Part shown: positions 46,708 through 57,541 of the stretch, one piece after another
Numbering within the stretch: the stretch's first letter is position 1
How the letters are laid out: each line of letters opens with the position of its first letter
Source of the DNA: an uncultured Rhizobiaceae group bacterium
Lineage (GTDB): Bacteria; Pseudomonadota; Alphaproteobacteria; Rhizobiales; Rhizobiaceae
Reading direction: 5' to 3'
Assembly (NCBI GenBank): GCA_937930845.1
Contig: CALHBJ010000014.1
Location: forward strand, 96,753-160,752
Length of the DNA stretch: 64,000 bases
Made by a program: the position numbers and the translations under genes
The notes under the pieces: model-generated
The model's input: only the letters and a program-made list of their open reading frames with translations
What the model was told of the DNA's origin: nothing
The model's database searches: none

Positions 46708-46735
46708 ATGATGCGCAGCCGCTGGCCAGTGGTGT

Positions 46736-47506
46736 CTACTGAACGGGACGACTGGCAAGCACCATATAATTGACATCGGTGTCTGTAGATAATTTCCAGG
46801 TATCGCTCACGGGGTTGTAGAACACACCAGAGACTTCCTGCGTATGCAGGCCCTGGGCATGAAGCGGGGCCTCGATCTCTTCTGGTCTGACCAGTTTTTC
46901 ATATTGATGGGTGCCCTTGGGCAGCCAGCGCAGCACATTTTCTGCCATGAAAATTGCCAGTGCATTGGCCTTCCACGTGCGGTTGATTGTGGCCACCACC
47001 GTTAATCCGCCGGGCTTTACCATCGACGCACAGGCGGTCATGAATAAATCCACATCGGCCACGTGTTCGACGACTTCCATGTTCAGCACAACGTCATATT
47101 TTTCACCCGCTGCGGCGAGGTCTTCAGCCGTTGTTGCCCGGTAGTCCACTTTGACACCGGATTGATCGGCGTGAAGGCGGGCAATCTCAATGTTGGTTTG
47201 TGAGGCGTCTGCGCCCACCACATCGGCACCCATGCGCGCCATGGGTTCGCTGAGCAGGCCGCCGCCACAGCCAATGTCCAGCACACGCAGGCCCGATAAC
47301 GCATTGGGAGATTTGGGGTCGCGGTCGAAATGGGCGCAAAGTTTTTCGCGGATATAGCTCAGCCGTACCGGATTAAACTTGTGCAGCGGTTTGAATTTTC
47401 CTGTGGGATTCCACCATTCCTGCGCCAAAGAGGCAAAATGGTCGATTTCCGCCTGATCGATTGTGCTGTTGTGCCCGATCGGAGTGCGGGAAGCTTTTGA
47501 TGCCAT
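46736..47506 (-). CDS. ubiG: Ubiquinone biosynthesis O-methyltransferase
   Basis: 256 residues. [29 protein letters not shown] near 27-55 is a UbiG signature, motif I is [22 protein letters not shown], and [11 protein letters not shown] is post-II. It carries out both O-methylation steps in ubiquinone synthesis, implying aerobic respiration. Convergent with the FkbM gene and divergent from lysC, as in Rhizobiales. Confidence 0.95.
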   Translation of the reverse strand: MASKASRTPIGHNSTIDQAEIDHFASLAQEWWNPTGKFKPLHKFNPVRLSYIREKLCAHFDRDPKSPNALSGLRVLDIGCGGGLLSEPMARMGADVVGADASQTNIEIARLHADQSGVKVDYRATTAEDLAAAGEKYDVVLNMEVVEHVADVDLFMTACASMVKPGGLTVVATINRTWKANALAIFMAENVLRWLPKGTHQYEKLVRPEEIEAPLHAQGLHTQEVSGVFYNPVSDTWKLSTDTDVNYMVLASRPVQ

Positions 47507-47794
47507 TGGTCGTTTCCCTGATTTATTGCCTTTGTCTTATGACGCTCCGGGAAAGGCAAGGTATAATCTGTGCGGCAAAAGTGTTGCACGCCGCGACAAA
47601 CTGACCGTTGGGGTGGCGATAGGTGCTGGAATGTGATCGCACTTGATGGACAGATATGCGCTGGTGTTCTTGCCGATGGGGATGGCATCGTCTAAAGACC
47701 AGCGGGAATTTTTTATTGGGTACGGGTCGATTGACCCCTGCCATCTGCCAGCCAACCGGTTTTGGCGGACTATCAGGATAATTGTGACGGACCC

Positions 47795-49069
47795 ATGGCC
47801 CGGCTTGTAATGAAATTTGGCGGCACGTCTGTCGCCGATCTTGAGCGCATTTATAATGTGGCGCGCCATGTGCAGCGCGAACATGCGGCTGGACACGAGG
47901 TTGCTGTGGTTGTCTCGGCAATGGCTGGCAAGACCAATGAACTGGTTGGCTGGGTCAATGCCATGCCAACGGTAACTGGCTCCAATGCGTCAATTTTTGA
48001 TGCGCGTGAATATGATGCCATTGTGGCGTCAGGCGAGCAGGTGACCAGCGGCTTGCTGGCGATTGCGTTGCAGTCAATGGGCGTTGACGCCCGCTCATGG
48101 CAGGGCTGGCAAATTCCCGTTCGCACGAATAATGCCCATGGGGCAGCGCGCATAGAAGAGATTGATGGCAGTGATATTGTCGAGCGCATGGGGCGCGGGC
48201 AGGTTGCTGTTGTTGCAGGTTTTCAGGGCGTGGGGCCGGATAACCGCATTGCAACACTGGGGCGTGGCGGATCAGACACGAGTGCCGTGGCACTGGCGGC
48301 AGGCGTTAAGGCCGACCGTTGCGACATCTATACGGATGTGGATGGCGTCTATACGACCGACCCAAGAGTGGCTCCTTCCGCCCAGCGCCTTGACCGTATT
48401 TCGTTTGAAGAGATGCTTGAAATGGCATCTTTGGGCGCCAAGGTTCTGCAGGTGCGTTCGGTGGAGATGGCCATGATCCACGGCGTGCGCATGTTTGTGC
48501 GGTCGAGTTTTGATGACCCGGCGACCATCGATTCCAGCGATGGCGCCAACCCGCCCGGCACTTTGATTTGTGATGAGGATGAAATTTTGGAACAGCAAAC
48601 CGTAACCGGTATCGCCTATGCGAAGGATGAAGCCCAGATTTCCCTGCGCCGTGTGGCGGATAAGCCGGGTGTGGCAGCGGCTGTGTTCGGCCCGCTGTCG
48701 CAAGCCCATGTCAATGTGGATATGATTGTTCAAAACGTCTCAGAAGACGGATCGGTCACCGATATGACCTTTACCGTTCCTGAAGGCGACCTTGAAAAGG
48801 CGTTAAAGACGCTTGATGCGGCGCGCGATGATATTGGTTATGAGGTCGCCCAGAGCGATCCGGGCATGGTGAAAGTATCGGTTGTGGGCATTGGCATGCG
48901 TAGCCATGCCGGAGTTGCAGCAACCGCTTTTGCAGCCCTTGCAAACAAGGGCATCAACATTCGGGCGATCACAACTTCCGAGATCAAGATTTCAATCTTG
49001 ATCGATGCGGACTATGCCGAACTTGCGGTGCGGACTTTGCATTCCGTATACGGGCTGGATAAAGAGTAG
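47795..49069 (+). CDS. lysC: Aspartate kinase
   Basis: 424 residues from ATG 47795 (MARLVMKFGGTSVAD); an upstream in-frame start at 47762 lacks support. KFGGTSV is the substrate and ATP site; TLGRGGSDTSAVALA and DVDGVYTTDPRVAP are the amino-acid-kinase core. Two ACT domains (about 265-424) allow lysine and threonine feedback. It catalyses the first step toward lysine, threonine and methionine. Followed by ptsP after 55 bp. Confidence 0.95.
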   Translation: MARLVMKFGGTSVADLERIYNVARHVQREHAAGHEVAVVVSAMAGKTNELVGWVNAMPTVTGSNASIFDAREYDAIVASGEQVTSGLLAIALQSMGVDARSWQGWQIPVRTNNAHGAARIEEIDGSDIVERMGRGQVAVVAGFQGVGPDNRIATLGRGGSDTSAVALAAGVKADRCDIYTDVDGVYTTDPRVAPSAQRLDRISFEEMLEMASLGAKVLQVRSVEMAMIHGVRMFVRSSFDDPATIDSSDGANPPGTLICDEDEILEQQTVTGIAYAKDEAQISLRRVADKPGVAAAVFGPLSQAHVNVDMIVQNVSEDGSVTDMTFTVPEGDLEKALKTLDAARDDIGYEVAQSDPGMVKVSVVGIGMRSHAGVAATAFAALANKGINIRAITTSEIKISILIDADYAELAVRTLHSVYGLDKE

Positions 49070-49124
49070 TCACAACCGATCAGATTTCGAATAACTCTTT
49101 TCGAACTTACCGAACAGGCAACCC

Positions 49125-51398
49125 ATGCAAGCCCATACCACCGGGCCAAGGGTTCTGTTGAAACATCTTCGCGAGGCGATGGCAGAACCCCTCGGGCCCC
49201 AGGAGCGGCTCGATAGGATTGTTGAGCAGATTGCTGCTGCAATGGGTGCGCAGGTGTGTTCGGTTTATGTGCTGCGCGCCGACAACGTGCTTGAACTGTT
49301 TGCCACCCAGGGTTTGAAAGCCGAAGCCGTTCACCTTTCGCAATTGCGGGTTGGTGAGGGTCTGGTGGGAACGATTGCAGCGGCGGGACGCCCGCTCAAT
49401 CTTGCCGATGCATCGCAGCATCCTTCGTTTGCCTATCTGCCTGAAACTGGCGAGGATGCGTATCGTTCGTTCCTGGGTGTGCCCATGAAACGGGCAGGCC
49501 GCGCCCTGGGCGTGTTGGTTGTCCAGACGCAGGAAAAACAGAATTTCAGCGATGAAGATGTGGAAGGGCTGGAAACGGCGGCCATGGTGCTTTCCGATCT
49601 GGTGGCCGGAGGCGGACTGCGCGGGCTGGCCAAACAGGGAGCCGAGCTTGACCAGTCCCGGCCAATCAGTTTTTCCGGCGCACGCCTGTCACCGGGCATT
49701 GGCATTGGTGAAGTTGTTCTGCACGAGCCGCGCGTGGTGGTGGAAAATCTGTTTGGTGATGATGAAGAACATGAATTGCGCCGCCTTGCCACCGCGATCC
49801 AGTCCTTGCGCGAAACTGTTGATGCAATGGTATCCAGAAACGCTCAGGATTCAGGACTTGGTGGGGAAGGCGACCATGTGGATGTGCTGGAAAGCTATCG
49901 CATGTTTGCCCATGACCGGGGCTGGGTGCGCAGAATTGAAGAAGGTATTCGCGACGGGCTGACCGCAGAAGCTGCAACTGAAAAAACCGCCCAGGAAAAC
50001 AGAACACGTTTGTTGCGTTCGCAAGACCCCTATTTGCGCGACAGACTGAGCGACTTTGATGATTTGTCACGCCGCCTGATGCGGCAATTGATGGGCAATG
50101 CGGCGAGCCTTTCGCCCGATGCCAGCGATTTTGTTGTGGTGGCGCGCACCATGGGTGCAGCTGAACTTCTGGACTATGATCCAAAACGCCTGCGCGGGCT
50201 TGTTCTGGAAGACGCCACGGCCACCAGCCATGTGGTAATTGTTGCCCGGGCGCTTGGCATTGCGGTGGTGGGCCAGGTGAGTGGATTTGTGGCGCGCGCG
50301 GAAAACGGCGACAGCGTCATTGTCGATGGCGATGAGGGAAGTGTACACCTGCGCCCGGCAGATGATCTTATTGCCAGCTATGATGAGCGTATTGAATTCC
50401 GGGCGCGCCGCGAGGCGCGGTTTGACCGGTTTCGTGACGAACCTGCGCTGACCATTGATGGAACTCACATTGATCTGATGTTGAATGCAGGTCTGTCGAT
50501 GGACTTGCCGCAATTGGACCAGACCGGGGCGGCGGGCATTGGCCTGTTTCGCACAGAGTTGCAATTCATGGTGGCCAATCGCCTTCCCAGACTGAACGAG
50601 CAGACGCGGTTTTACACCAGTATTCTTGACGCCGCGGGAGATCGCCCGGTGACGTTTCGAACGCTTGATGTGGGCGGCGACAAAGTGCTGCCCTATCTGC
50701 AAACGGTGCATGAGGACAACCCGGCGCTTGGCTGGCGCGCCATACGCCTTGCCTTGGACCGGCCTGCCTTGCTGCGCATGCAGTTGCGGGCATTGTTGAA
50801 AGCCGCCAGCGGGCGGCAACTCAAGGTCAAGCTGCCGATGATCACCATGGTGAGCGAAATCGACAAAGTGCGGGTGCTGCTTGGGCGGGAGATGGATTCA
50901 TTGACGCGGTTCGGCCATGCCCTGCCGGATCAGGTTTTGCTTGGCTCAATGATCGAAGTGCCGCAATTATTGTATCAGCTGGATGAGCTGATGCAGAAGG
51001 TCGATTTTGTATCTGTCGGTTCAAATGACCTGTTCCAGTTCATGGCGGCGATAGATCGTTCCAACACGTATCTTGCAAACCGATTCAACCCGCTTTCACG
51101 GCCATTCCTGCGCGCGCTTAGGGAAATTGTTCGCGCAGCGGAGCGTCACAACACGCCGCTTCAATTGTGTGGTGAGCTTGCAGGTGACCCGCTCTCTGCG
51201 CTGGCGCTTCTTGGACTTGGTTACAGGGTTATTTCAATGCCACCGGGTTCGGTTGGTCCGGTCAAGGAAATGATCCGTTCGATCGATCTGGCGAAAATTA
51301 CCCATTTGGTGAACGCGACGGTGGATGAACCTATTGGAAACCGCACACTGAACGAAGTGTTGCGTGACTATGCCGACCAGCATGGTATTCCTTTGTAG
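49125..51398 (+). CDS. ptsP: Phosphoenolpyruvate-protein phosphotransferase with GAF domain (EI-Ntr)
   Basis: 757 residues. An N-terminal GAF domain (about 15-165: [26 protein letters not shown]) is joined to a full enzyme I: the phosphohistidine swivel [16 protein letters not shown] with H369, then the PEP-binding barrel with [21 protein letters not shown], and [26 protein letters not shown]-Ntr starts the nitrogen PTS relay that regulates K+ uptake and metabolism rather than importing sugar. Directly after lysC, as in Rhizobiales. Confidence 0.95.
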   Translation: MQAHTTGPRVLLKHLREAMAEPLGPQERLDRIVEQIAAAMGAQVCSVYVLRADNVLELFATQGLKAEAVHLSQLRVGEGLVGTIAAAGRPLNLADASQHPSFAYLPETGEDAYRSFLGVPMKRAGRALGVLVVQTQEKQNFSDEDVEGLETAAMVLSDLVAGGGLRGLAKQGAELDQSRPISFSGARLSPGIGIGEVVLHEPRVVVENLFGDDEEHELRRLATAIQSLRETVDAMVSRNAQDSGLGGEGDHVDVLESYRMFAHDRGWVRRIEEGIRDGLTAEAATEKTAQENRTRLLRSQDPYLRDRLSDFDDLSRRLMRQLMGNAASLSPDASDFVVVARTMGAAELLDYDPKRLRGLVLEDATATSHVVIVARALGIAVVGQVSGFVARAENGDSVIVDGDEGSVHLRPADDLIASYDERIEFRARREARFDRFRDEPALTIDGTHIDLMLNAGLSMDLPQLDQTGAAGIGLFRTELQFMVANRLPRLNEQTRFYTSILDAAGDRPVTFRTLDVGGDKVLPYLQTVHEDNPALGWRAIRLALDRPALLRMQLRALLKAASGRQLKVKLPMITMVSEIDKVRVLLGREMDSLTRFGHALPDQVLLGSMIEVPQLLYQLDELMQKVDFVSVGSNDLFQFMAAIDRSNTYLANRFNPLSRPFLRALREIVRAAERHNTPLQLCGELAGDPLSALALLGLGYRVISMPPGSVGPVKEMIRSIDLAKITHLVNATVDEPIGNRTLNEVLRDYADQHGIPL

Positions 51399-51442
51399 CT
51401 TTTGCTGCACCGATATCGAGCACTCATCCGGACCGGAACCCC

Positions 51443-52525
51443 ATGTTACCTGAAGAAAAAATGACGCAACTTCTGGACAGGTATTCTTCGCTTGAAACAC
51501 AGATGAGCGAAAACCCGGATCCGGAAACCTATGTCCGGCTGGCATCGGAATTTTCCGAACTCGGCCCGGTGGTTCAGAAAATTCGTGAGTTAAAAGAAGC
51601 CCAGTCGGAACTGTCCGATCTGGAAGAATTGCTGGCTGATGCCGATATTGACGGTGAGATGCGGGAGATGGCGGAGGCTGAAATTCCTGATCTTAAAGTG
51701 GTCATTGGCACATTTCAGGATGAGTTGCAGATTTTGCTTTTGCCCACTGACAAGGCAGATCAGAAGAACGCAATTATTGAAGTGCGGGCCGGGACGGGTG
51801 GTTCGGAAGCGGCACTTTTTGCCGGTGATTTGTTTCGTATGTATCAGCGCCATGCGGAAACCCACGGCTGGAAAGTGGACGTGTTATCCGAAAGTGCTGG
51901 AGAAGTGGGTGGCTACAAGGAAATTGTTGCCACGATATCCGGTAAAGGGGTGTTTGCCCGCTTGAAATTTGAATCCGGCGTTCACCGGGTTCAGCGCGTG
52001 CCAGAAACGGAATCAGGGGGGCGCATTCACACATCGGCTGCCACCGTGGCGGTGTTGCCGGAGGCTGAGGAAGTGGATGTGGCAATTCGCAATGAAGATA
52101 TTCGTATTGACACAATGCGGGCGTCTGGCGCGGGCGGACAGCATGTGAACACGACGGATTCGGCGGTGCGCATTACCCATATTCCAACGGGCGTGGTGGT
52201 CCTGTCCTCGGAGAAATCCCAGCACCAGAACCGTGCCAACGCGATGAAGGAATTGCGTTCGCGTCTGTATGATATGGAGCGCCAGAAGATCGACCAGGAG
52301 CGGGCGGATTCCCGCAAGGGTCAGGTGGGATCGGGCGACCGTTCCGAACGCATTCGCACCTATAATTTCCCGCAGGGGCGGGTGACCGATCACCGGATCA
52401 ATCTGACACTTTATAAGCTGGACCGGATGATTGCGGGTGAAGGGCTGGATGAGCTGTTTGATGCGCTGATCACCGATTATCAGGCCAATCAGCTTGCAGC
52501 GCTTGGCGAGACCGATGGCGACTGA
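51443..52525 (+). CDS. prfA: Peptide chain release factor 1
   Basis: 360 residues from ATG 51443, the same length as E. coli RF1; an in-frame ATG at 51461 is an alternative. The GGQ motif is at 231-233 in [19 protein letters not shown], preceded by the domain 2 region with [23 protein letters not shown]. It releases peptides at UAA and UAG. The stop overlaps the prmC start by 11 bp, so factor and modifying enzyme are co-translated. Confidence 0.96.
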   Translation: MLPEEKMTQLLDRYSSLETQMSENPDPETYVRLASEFSELGPVVQKIRELKEAQSELSDLEELLADADIDGEMREMAEAEIPDLKVVIGTFQDELQILLLPTDKADQKNAIIEVRAGTGGSEAALFAGDLFRMYQRHAETHGWKVDVLSESAGEVGGYKEIVATISGKGVFARLKFESGVHRVQRVPETESGGRIHTSAATVAVLPEAEEVDVAIRNEDIRIDTMRASGAGGQHVNTTDSAVRITHIPTGVVVLSSEKSQHQNRANAMKELRSRLYDMERQKIDQERADSRKGQVGSGDRSERIRTYNFPQGRVTDHRINLTLYKLDRMIAGEGLDELFDALITDYQANQLAALGETDGD

Positions 52526-53372
52526 GCTAACGCTTGACGAAGCGTTGACCAGGGCCGCCAACCGACTTGAAGATGCTTATCAAGTTGAAAAGCGCCAGGT
52601 GGCGCATCTGCTTGCCGAGCATGTTTTCAACTGCACCAGGGCCCAGTTGATTGCCCGCATGAACGACAGGTTGAGCGCGGCGCACGAAGAGATGTTTTTC
52701 GATTGCGTGGAGCGCGCGCTGCACATGCCTGTGTATCGGGTGATTGGCGAGCGGGAGTTTCATGGGCTTTCATTGACTTTAAATACGGACACGCTGGAAC
52801 CGCGCGATGACACGGAAACGCTTATCGACGCGGTGCTGAACGCACTTTCAGGCCGCAAAAGTGAGGCCTTGCGGTTTGCCGACCTTGGCGCCGGCACGGG
52901 AGCGATTGCCCTGGCGCTGCTGAGCGAATTGCCCAACAGCAAGTGCGTTGCCAGCGATATCGCACCGGGCGCATTGGACGCGGTTTGTGAAAATGCAAAG
53001 CGATGCGGATTGAGCGCGCGTGTTGAGACGGTCGTTGGATCGTGGCTGGAACCATTGTCAGGGAAATTTGATTTCATCTGTTCCAACCCGCCTTATATCG
53101 CCAGCCATGTGGTTGATGAATTGTCGCCCATGGTGCGCGATCATGACCCGCGATGCGCGCTCGATGGGGGGGCTGATGGGCTGGATGCCTATCGCACCAT
53201 ATTTGCTGAAGCTGCGCACATCTTGGAGCCGGGCGGGTTTTTGGCCGTGGAAATAGGGTTTGATCAGGCTGGTGCTATTACTGAACTGGGACAGGTGAAC
53301 GGCTGGCAGGTGGATCCGGTAGTTTGTGATTTGGGCGGGCGGGATCGTGTCCTTGTCCTTCGACCACAATAG
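52515..53372 (+). CDS. prmC: Release factor glutamine N5-methyltransferase
   Basis: 285 residues from ATG 52515. The N-terminal helical domain is followed by the methyltransferase core: [14 protein letters not shown], then [20 protein letters not shown] (motif I) and the glutamine-binding [13 protein letters not shown]. It methylates the GGQ glutamine of release factors. Overlaps prfA, the standard arrangement. Confidence 0.94.
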   Translation: MATELTLDEALTRAANRLEDAYQVEKRQVAHLLAEHVFNCTRAQLIARMNDRLSAAHEEMFFDCVERALHMPVYRVIGEREFHGLSLTLNTDTLEPRDDTETLIDAVLNALSGRKSEALRFADLGAGTGAIALALLSELPNSKCVASDIAPGALDAVCENAKRCGLSARVETVVGSWLEPLSGKFDFICSNPPYIASHVVDELSPMVRDHDPRCALDGGADGLDAYRTIFAEAAHILEPGGFLAVEIGFDQAGAITELGQVNGWQVDPVVCDLGGRDRVLVLRPQ

Positions 53373-53892
53373 GGGGCTGCGTGTTCGTATCGCGGTTTTG
53401 AAATGTGTTGGTAAAACGGAAATGATTAGAGGTGATTAAACCGGTTTGTCGGACCTATCCATTCACCAATTTTGCGTGAGAACTTAAAAAAGGGCTTGCA
53501 TTTTCCTTCCAGCCGCGTACTCCTAATGTCAGAGGCGCATCGGGCGCTTACCATTTCCAAAAAATCGCTGCTTATGAACACCTGGAACGGTTGATCGATG
53601 AGCAAAGCGAAAACGGGAAATTTCGGTATCAGAGCCAGTTTCGGAATGCGCGGGAAGCCGCAACAGGTTTGACCGATAGAGCGGAACAAAAGCTTTTAGG
53701 ATCTGTAGGGAACAAATCCACATCGATGAGCTGATCCAGATTTAACAATTCGTACGGGCAGGGAAACTTGCGCGTTCAGGCAACAAGTTTGCCAATTCGC
53801 CGGGGCGATTTGCCCCAACTTGAACGGCCCCAAAGGGCCCCAAAGCCGCATCAGATCACACAGACGGTGCAGCTTTCAAAGAGAAGTGTCGA
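53373..53892. other. 520-bp gap between prmC and the DUF4167 gene
   Basis: No recognisable gene. One plus-strand frame stays open for 84 codons (53480-53734) but lacks an ATG or GTG start; see findings. GGCCCC-rich words near 53824-53840 precede the DUF4167 gene. TTGCAT at 53496 could be a -35 box, without a good partner. No terminator found. Confidence 0.4.
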
Positions 53893-54531
53893 ATGAGACA
53901 AGGCCAACAACAAAACCGGCAACGTTCCCGCAATCGCGGCAACAATCGCAATAATAATAACAGCAATCGCAACCAGCTGAACCGCTCGATGGAATCGAAC
54001 GGGCCTGATGTGCGTATTCGCGGCACCGCGGCTCACATTGCTGAAAAATACATGCAGCTGGCCCGCGATGCCCAGACATCTGGTGATACGGTTGCAGCGG
54101 AAAGCTATTGGCAGTTTGCTGAACATTATAATCGCCTGATTGCTACGGCTCAGGCCGCGCAAGCCGAAGAGCAGGCCAAACGTGATGAAGAGCAGGCCAA
54201 GCGCGAGGAAGAACGTACTAAACGCGCCGAGGAATTTGGCAGCGACGAAGGTGAAGGTGCTCGCGAAGAACGTGGCCGTGGCCGTGGTCGCATCCGTGGC
54301 CGCAAAGAGCGGCCTGTTGAGACCGCCGGGAATTCCGATGCCGCAGGCGAAGGCCCGCAGCCGGTTTTGACTGATACGCCAGCCGAAATTGCCCTTGATG
54401 ATGGCAATGGCGAGGAAGCGCCCGCACCACGCAAGGCGCGGCGTCCGCGCAAGAAGGTGGAACCGGAAGCGGGGGGAGCAGATGAAGCCGCCCCTGAATT
54501 GCCCGCGTTTATTTCAGGCGCTGCCGAATAA
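53893..54531 (+). CDS. DUF4167 domain protein
   Basis: 212 residues. The N-terminus is Arg, Asn and Gln rich (RQGQQQNRQRSRNRGNNRNN...), then the domain NGPDVRIRGTAAHIAEKYMQLARDAQTSGDTVAAESYWQFAEHYNRLI at about 37-85. An Ala/Glu/Arg coiled stretch and a basic, Arg-Gly-rich segment follow. The family is confined mainly to alphaproteobacteria, with no assigned role; the RNA-binding look of its ends is only suggestive. Position upstream of clpB is conserved. Confidence 0.88.
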   Translation: MRQGQQQNRQRSRNRGNNRNNNNSNRNQLNRSMESNGPDVRIRGTAAHIAEKYMQLARDAQTSGDTVAAESYWQFAEHYNRLIATAQAAQAEEQAKRDEEQAKREEERTKRAEEFGSDEGEGAREERGRGRGRIRGRKERPVETAGNSDAAGEGPQPVLTDTPAEIALDDGNGEEAPAPRKARRPRKKVEPEAGGADEAAPELPAFISGAAE

Positions 54532-54585
54532 GACCTCGTCGGGGCGAATGGTCCCGGCGCAGATATCAATACGGCTGTGGCTGTA

Positions 54586-54617
54586 ATTGAATCTGGCCGA
54601 CCGGCGTTCCCCCTTTA
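54586..54617 (+). promoter_or_regulatory. Possible heat-shock (sigma-32) promoter of clpB
   Basis: ATTGAAT (54586-54592), followed after 16 bases by CCCCCTTTA (54609-54617), close to the CTTGAA and CCCCATTTA consensus and suitable for a ClpB gene. A 7-bp inverted repeat CGTTCCC/GGGAACG (54605-54628) overlaps the -10 part and could instead be a hairpin ending the DUF4167 transcript. Leader to ATG 54730 about 105 bases. Confidence 0.35.
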
Positions 54618-54729
54618 AAGCGGGAACGCGACACCTATATCCTTTCTGAAAGGCTTGCCGATTGCGGGAGCCTCACTTTTGGTTGCCGGTTTTGCTTCGG
54701 GAAATCGGTATTGCGAAGGATGTTGTGTC

Positions 54730-57381
54730 ATGAATTTGGAAAACTACACCGAACGTATGCGCGGATTTATTCAGTCCGCCCAATCCGGCGCATTGGCTGC
54801 CGGACACCAGCAATTTACACCTGAACATATTTTGAAAGTGCTTCTGGAAGACGAGCAGGGGCTGGCCGCATCCTTGATTGGGCGCGCTGGCGGGAATGCC
54901 AAAGAAGCGTTGATTGGTACTCAGATTGCCCTCGACAAACTGCCAAGTGTCAGCGGTGGTAATGGGGGCGTTTATCTGTCCCAGGAATTGGCGAAAGTTT
55001 TTGAGCAGGCTGAAAAAGTGGCCAAGAAGGCGGGCGACAGTTTCGTTACTGTAGAGCGCTTTTTGCTGGCGCTGACGCTGGAAAAGGCCGCCAAGAGCTT
55101 TGATATCCTAAAGAAGGCGGGCATCTCGTCTACCTCGCTGAACACTGCGATTGAAGAAATTCGCAAGGGCCGCACAGCCGACAGTGCCTCGGCTGAAGAG
55201 GGCTATGACGCCTTGAAAAAATATGCCCGTGATCTGACCAAGGATGCGCGGGAAGGCAAGCTGGATCCTGTGATCGGCCGGGATGAAGAAATTCGCCGCT
55301 CGATTCAGGTTTTGTCGCGCCGCACCAAAAACAACCCGGTTCTTATTGGTGAACCCGGTGTGGGTAAAACCGCAATTGCCGAAGGTCTTGCCCTGCGCAT
55401 CGTCAATGGGGATGTGCCGGAAAGTCTGCGCGACAAACAATTGATGGCGCTGGATATGGGGTCGCTGATTGCTGGCGCGAAATATCGCGGCGAGTTTGAA
55501 GAGCGGTTGAAGGCCGTATTATCGGAAGTCACCGCGGCGCAGGGCGGTATCATTCTTTTCATCGATGAAATGCACACGCTTGTGGGTGCCGGGAAATCTG
55601 AAGGGGCCATGGACGCCTCAAACCTGCTGAAACCGGCACTGGCGCGTGGCGAGTTGCATTGCGTGGGCGCAACCACACTGGATGAATATCGTAAACACGT
55701 TGAAAAAGATGCCGCACTGGCGCGTCGTTTTCAGCCGGTTTTCATTTCAGAGCCAACGGTTGAAGATACGATCTCCATATTGCGTGGTATCAAGGAAAAA
55801 TACGAACTCCACCACGGCGTGCGAATCGCCGATTCCGCTCTGGTATCTGCTGCAACACTGTCCAACCGTTATATCACTGACCGGTTTTTGCCGGACAAGG
55901 CCATTGATTTGATGGACGAGGCGGGGGCCCGGTTGCGCATGCAGGTGGATTCAAAGCCGGAAGAGCTGGACGAGCTTGATCGCCGTATCATTCAGTTGAA
56001 GATTGAGCGTGAGGCTTTGTCGAAAGAAACCGACAAGGCGTCGGTTGACCGGTTGCAAAAACTTGAAACCGATTTGTCGGACCTGGAAGAAAAGGCCCAG
56101 GAACTTTCTGCGCGCTGGATGTCGGAGAAGGACCGCCTTTCCAACACCCGCGACCTCAAAGAAGAGCTTGATCATGCACGTTCTGAACTGGAGATCGCAC
56201 AACGCGATGGCAATTTGGCACGTGCCGGCGAACTCTCCTATGGCGTTATTCCGGACCTGGAAAAACGCATTGAGGATGCCGAGGGCGAAGACGATGAAAC
56301 CGCCATGGTGGAAGAGGCCGTAACGCCTCAACACATTGCAGGTGTGGTATCGCGCTGGACAGGCATTCCCGTTGACAAAATGCTGGAAGGCGAGCGTGAG
56401 AAACTGCTTGCCATGGAAGATGAGTTGGCGGCCCGTGTGGTGGGTCAAGGCGAAGCCGTGCAGTCGGTCTCAAAGGCGGTGCGCCGTTCCCGCGCGGGTC
56501 TGCAAGACCCCAACCGGCCGATGGGTTCATTCATCTTCCTGGGGCCAACCGGCGTTGGGAAAACGGAGCTTACCAAAGCGCTGGCGGATTATCTGTTTGA
56601 TGATGACAGCGCGATGGTGCGGATGGATATGTCGGAATTCATGGAGAAGCATTCGGTGTCCCGTCTCATCGGCGCGCCTCCTGGATATGTGGGATATGAT
56701 GAGGGCGGTGTTCTTACCGAAGCGGTACGCCGCCGGCCTTATCAGGTGGTGCTTTTTGACGAGATCGAGAAGGCCCATCCCGATGTGTTCAATGTGTTGT
56801 TGCAGGTGCTTGATGATGGACGGTTGACCGATGGTCAGGGGCGCACGGTCGATTTCCGCAATACATTGATCATCATGACTTCCAACCTAGGTGCAGAACT
56901 CCTCGTCAATCTGAAAGACGGTGAGGATGTGGATCAGGTGAGGGACAGTGTGATGGATGTGGTCAAGGCATCGTTTAGGCCCGAATTCCTCAACCGGGTG
57001 GACGAAACTATTCTGTTTCACCGTTTGCAACGATCGAATATGGAAGCCATCGTCAAAATTCAACTGACCCGTCTGGAACAGTTGTTGGATGAACGCAAAA
57101 TTAGTCTGGAACTGGATGAGGACGCGCTGACGTGGCTGGCCGAACGGGGATATGATCCAGCCTATGGTGCGCGCCCGTTGAAGCGGGTCATTCAATCGGC
57201 GGTTCAGGATCCACTGGCGGAAATGTTATTGGCTGGTGAAATAGCCGATGGGGCAACCATCGGTGTGACCTCCGGTGCCAATAAGCTGAAGTTTCGCGTG
57301 AAAGGCACCAAGCCAACGCCCGCGGATAACACGTTTGAGGTCAGCTCAGGCGGCCCGGCGGACAATCAAAACGCTGCCTAA
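54730..57381 (+). CDS. clpB: ATP-dependent disaggregase ClpB
   Basis: 883 residues from ATG 54730, with AAGGA about 10 bases upstream. Clp N-domain (1-150), AAA1 with Walker A GEPGVGKT at 207-214, the middle-domain coiled coil (about 400-525, which marks ClpB rather than ClpA), and AAA2 with GPTGVGKT near 604-611. It dissolves protein aggregates with DnaK. A possible heat-shock promoter and an intrinsic terminator bracket it. Confidence 0.97.
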   Translation: MNLENYTERMRGFIQSAQSGALAAGHQQFTPEHILKVLLEDEQGLAASLIGRAGGNAKEALIGTQIALDKLPSVSGGNGGVYLSQELAKVFEQAEKVAKKAGDSFVTVERFLLALTLEKAAKSFDILKKAGISSTSLNTAIEEIRKGRTADSASAEEGYDALKKYARDLTKDAREGKLDPVIGRDEEIRRSIQVLSRRTKNNPVLIGEPGVGKTAIAEGLALRIVNGDVPESLRDKQLMALDMGSLIAGAKYRGEFEERLKAVLSEVTAAQGGIILFIDEMHTLVGAGKSEGAMDASNLLKPALARGELHCVGATTLDEYRKHVEKDAALARRFQPVFISEPTVEDTISILRGIKEKYELHHGVRIADSALVSAATLSNRYITDRFLPDKAIDLMDEAGARLRMQVDSKPEELDELDRRIIQLKIEREALSKETDKASVDRLQKLETDLSDLEEKAQELSARWMSEKDRLSNTRDLKEELDHARSELEIAQRDGNLARAGELSYGVIPDLEKRIEDAEGEDDETAMVEEAVTPQHIAGVVSRWTGIPVDKMLEGEREKLLAMEDELAARVVGQGEAVQSVSKAVRRSRAGLQDPNRPMGSFIFLGPTGVGKTELTKALADYLFDDDSAMVRMDMSEFMEKHSVSRLIGAPPGYVGYDEGGVLTEAVRRRPYQVVLFDEIEKAHPDVFNVLLQVLDDGRLTDGQGRTVDFRNTLIIMTSNLGAELLVNLKDGEDVDQVRDSVMDVVKASFRPEFLNRVDETILFHRLQRSNMEAIVKIQLTRLEQLLDERKISLELDEDALTWLAERGYDPAYGARPLKRVIQSAVQDPLAEMLLAGEIADGATIGVTSGANKLKFRVKGTKPTPADNTFEVSSGGPADNQNAA

Positions 57382-57419
57382 ACCAGTGGTTTGGCGCAAG
57401 CCGATGGCAAAAACCTGAT

Positions 57420-57447
57420 CAACGCGCGCGAAAATTCGCGCGCGTTG
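57420..57447 (+). terminator. Hairpin terminator after clpB
   Basis: Perfect 13-bp stem (CAACGCGCGCGAA/TTCGCGCGCGTTG, loop AA) 38 bases after the clpB stop, followed by ACTTCTTC, a weak T-rich tail. The stem is strong enough to end clpB transcription. Confidence 0.6.
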
Positions 57448-57541
57448 ACTTCTTCATGCCCTGTTCATCTTGAAAATGACAATGTGCTGGCAAGTCTGGT
57501 CGGCGACACGCCAACCAACACGATAATAGAACAGGTATGTG

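Noticed and set aside
53426..53689. 87-codon minus-strand frame in the prmC-DUF4167 gap
   Set aside because: No ribosome-binding site, no recognisable fold, and the plus frame over the same interval looks more protein-like. Neither is accepted as a gene.
53373..53892. Possible tRNA or small RNA in this gap
   Set aside because: No cloverleaf, CCA end or strong hairpin with T run could be drawn by eye.
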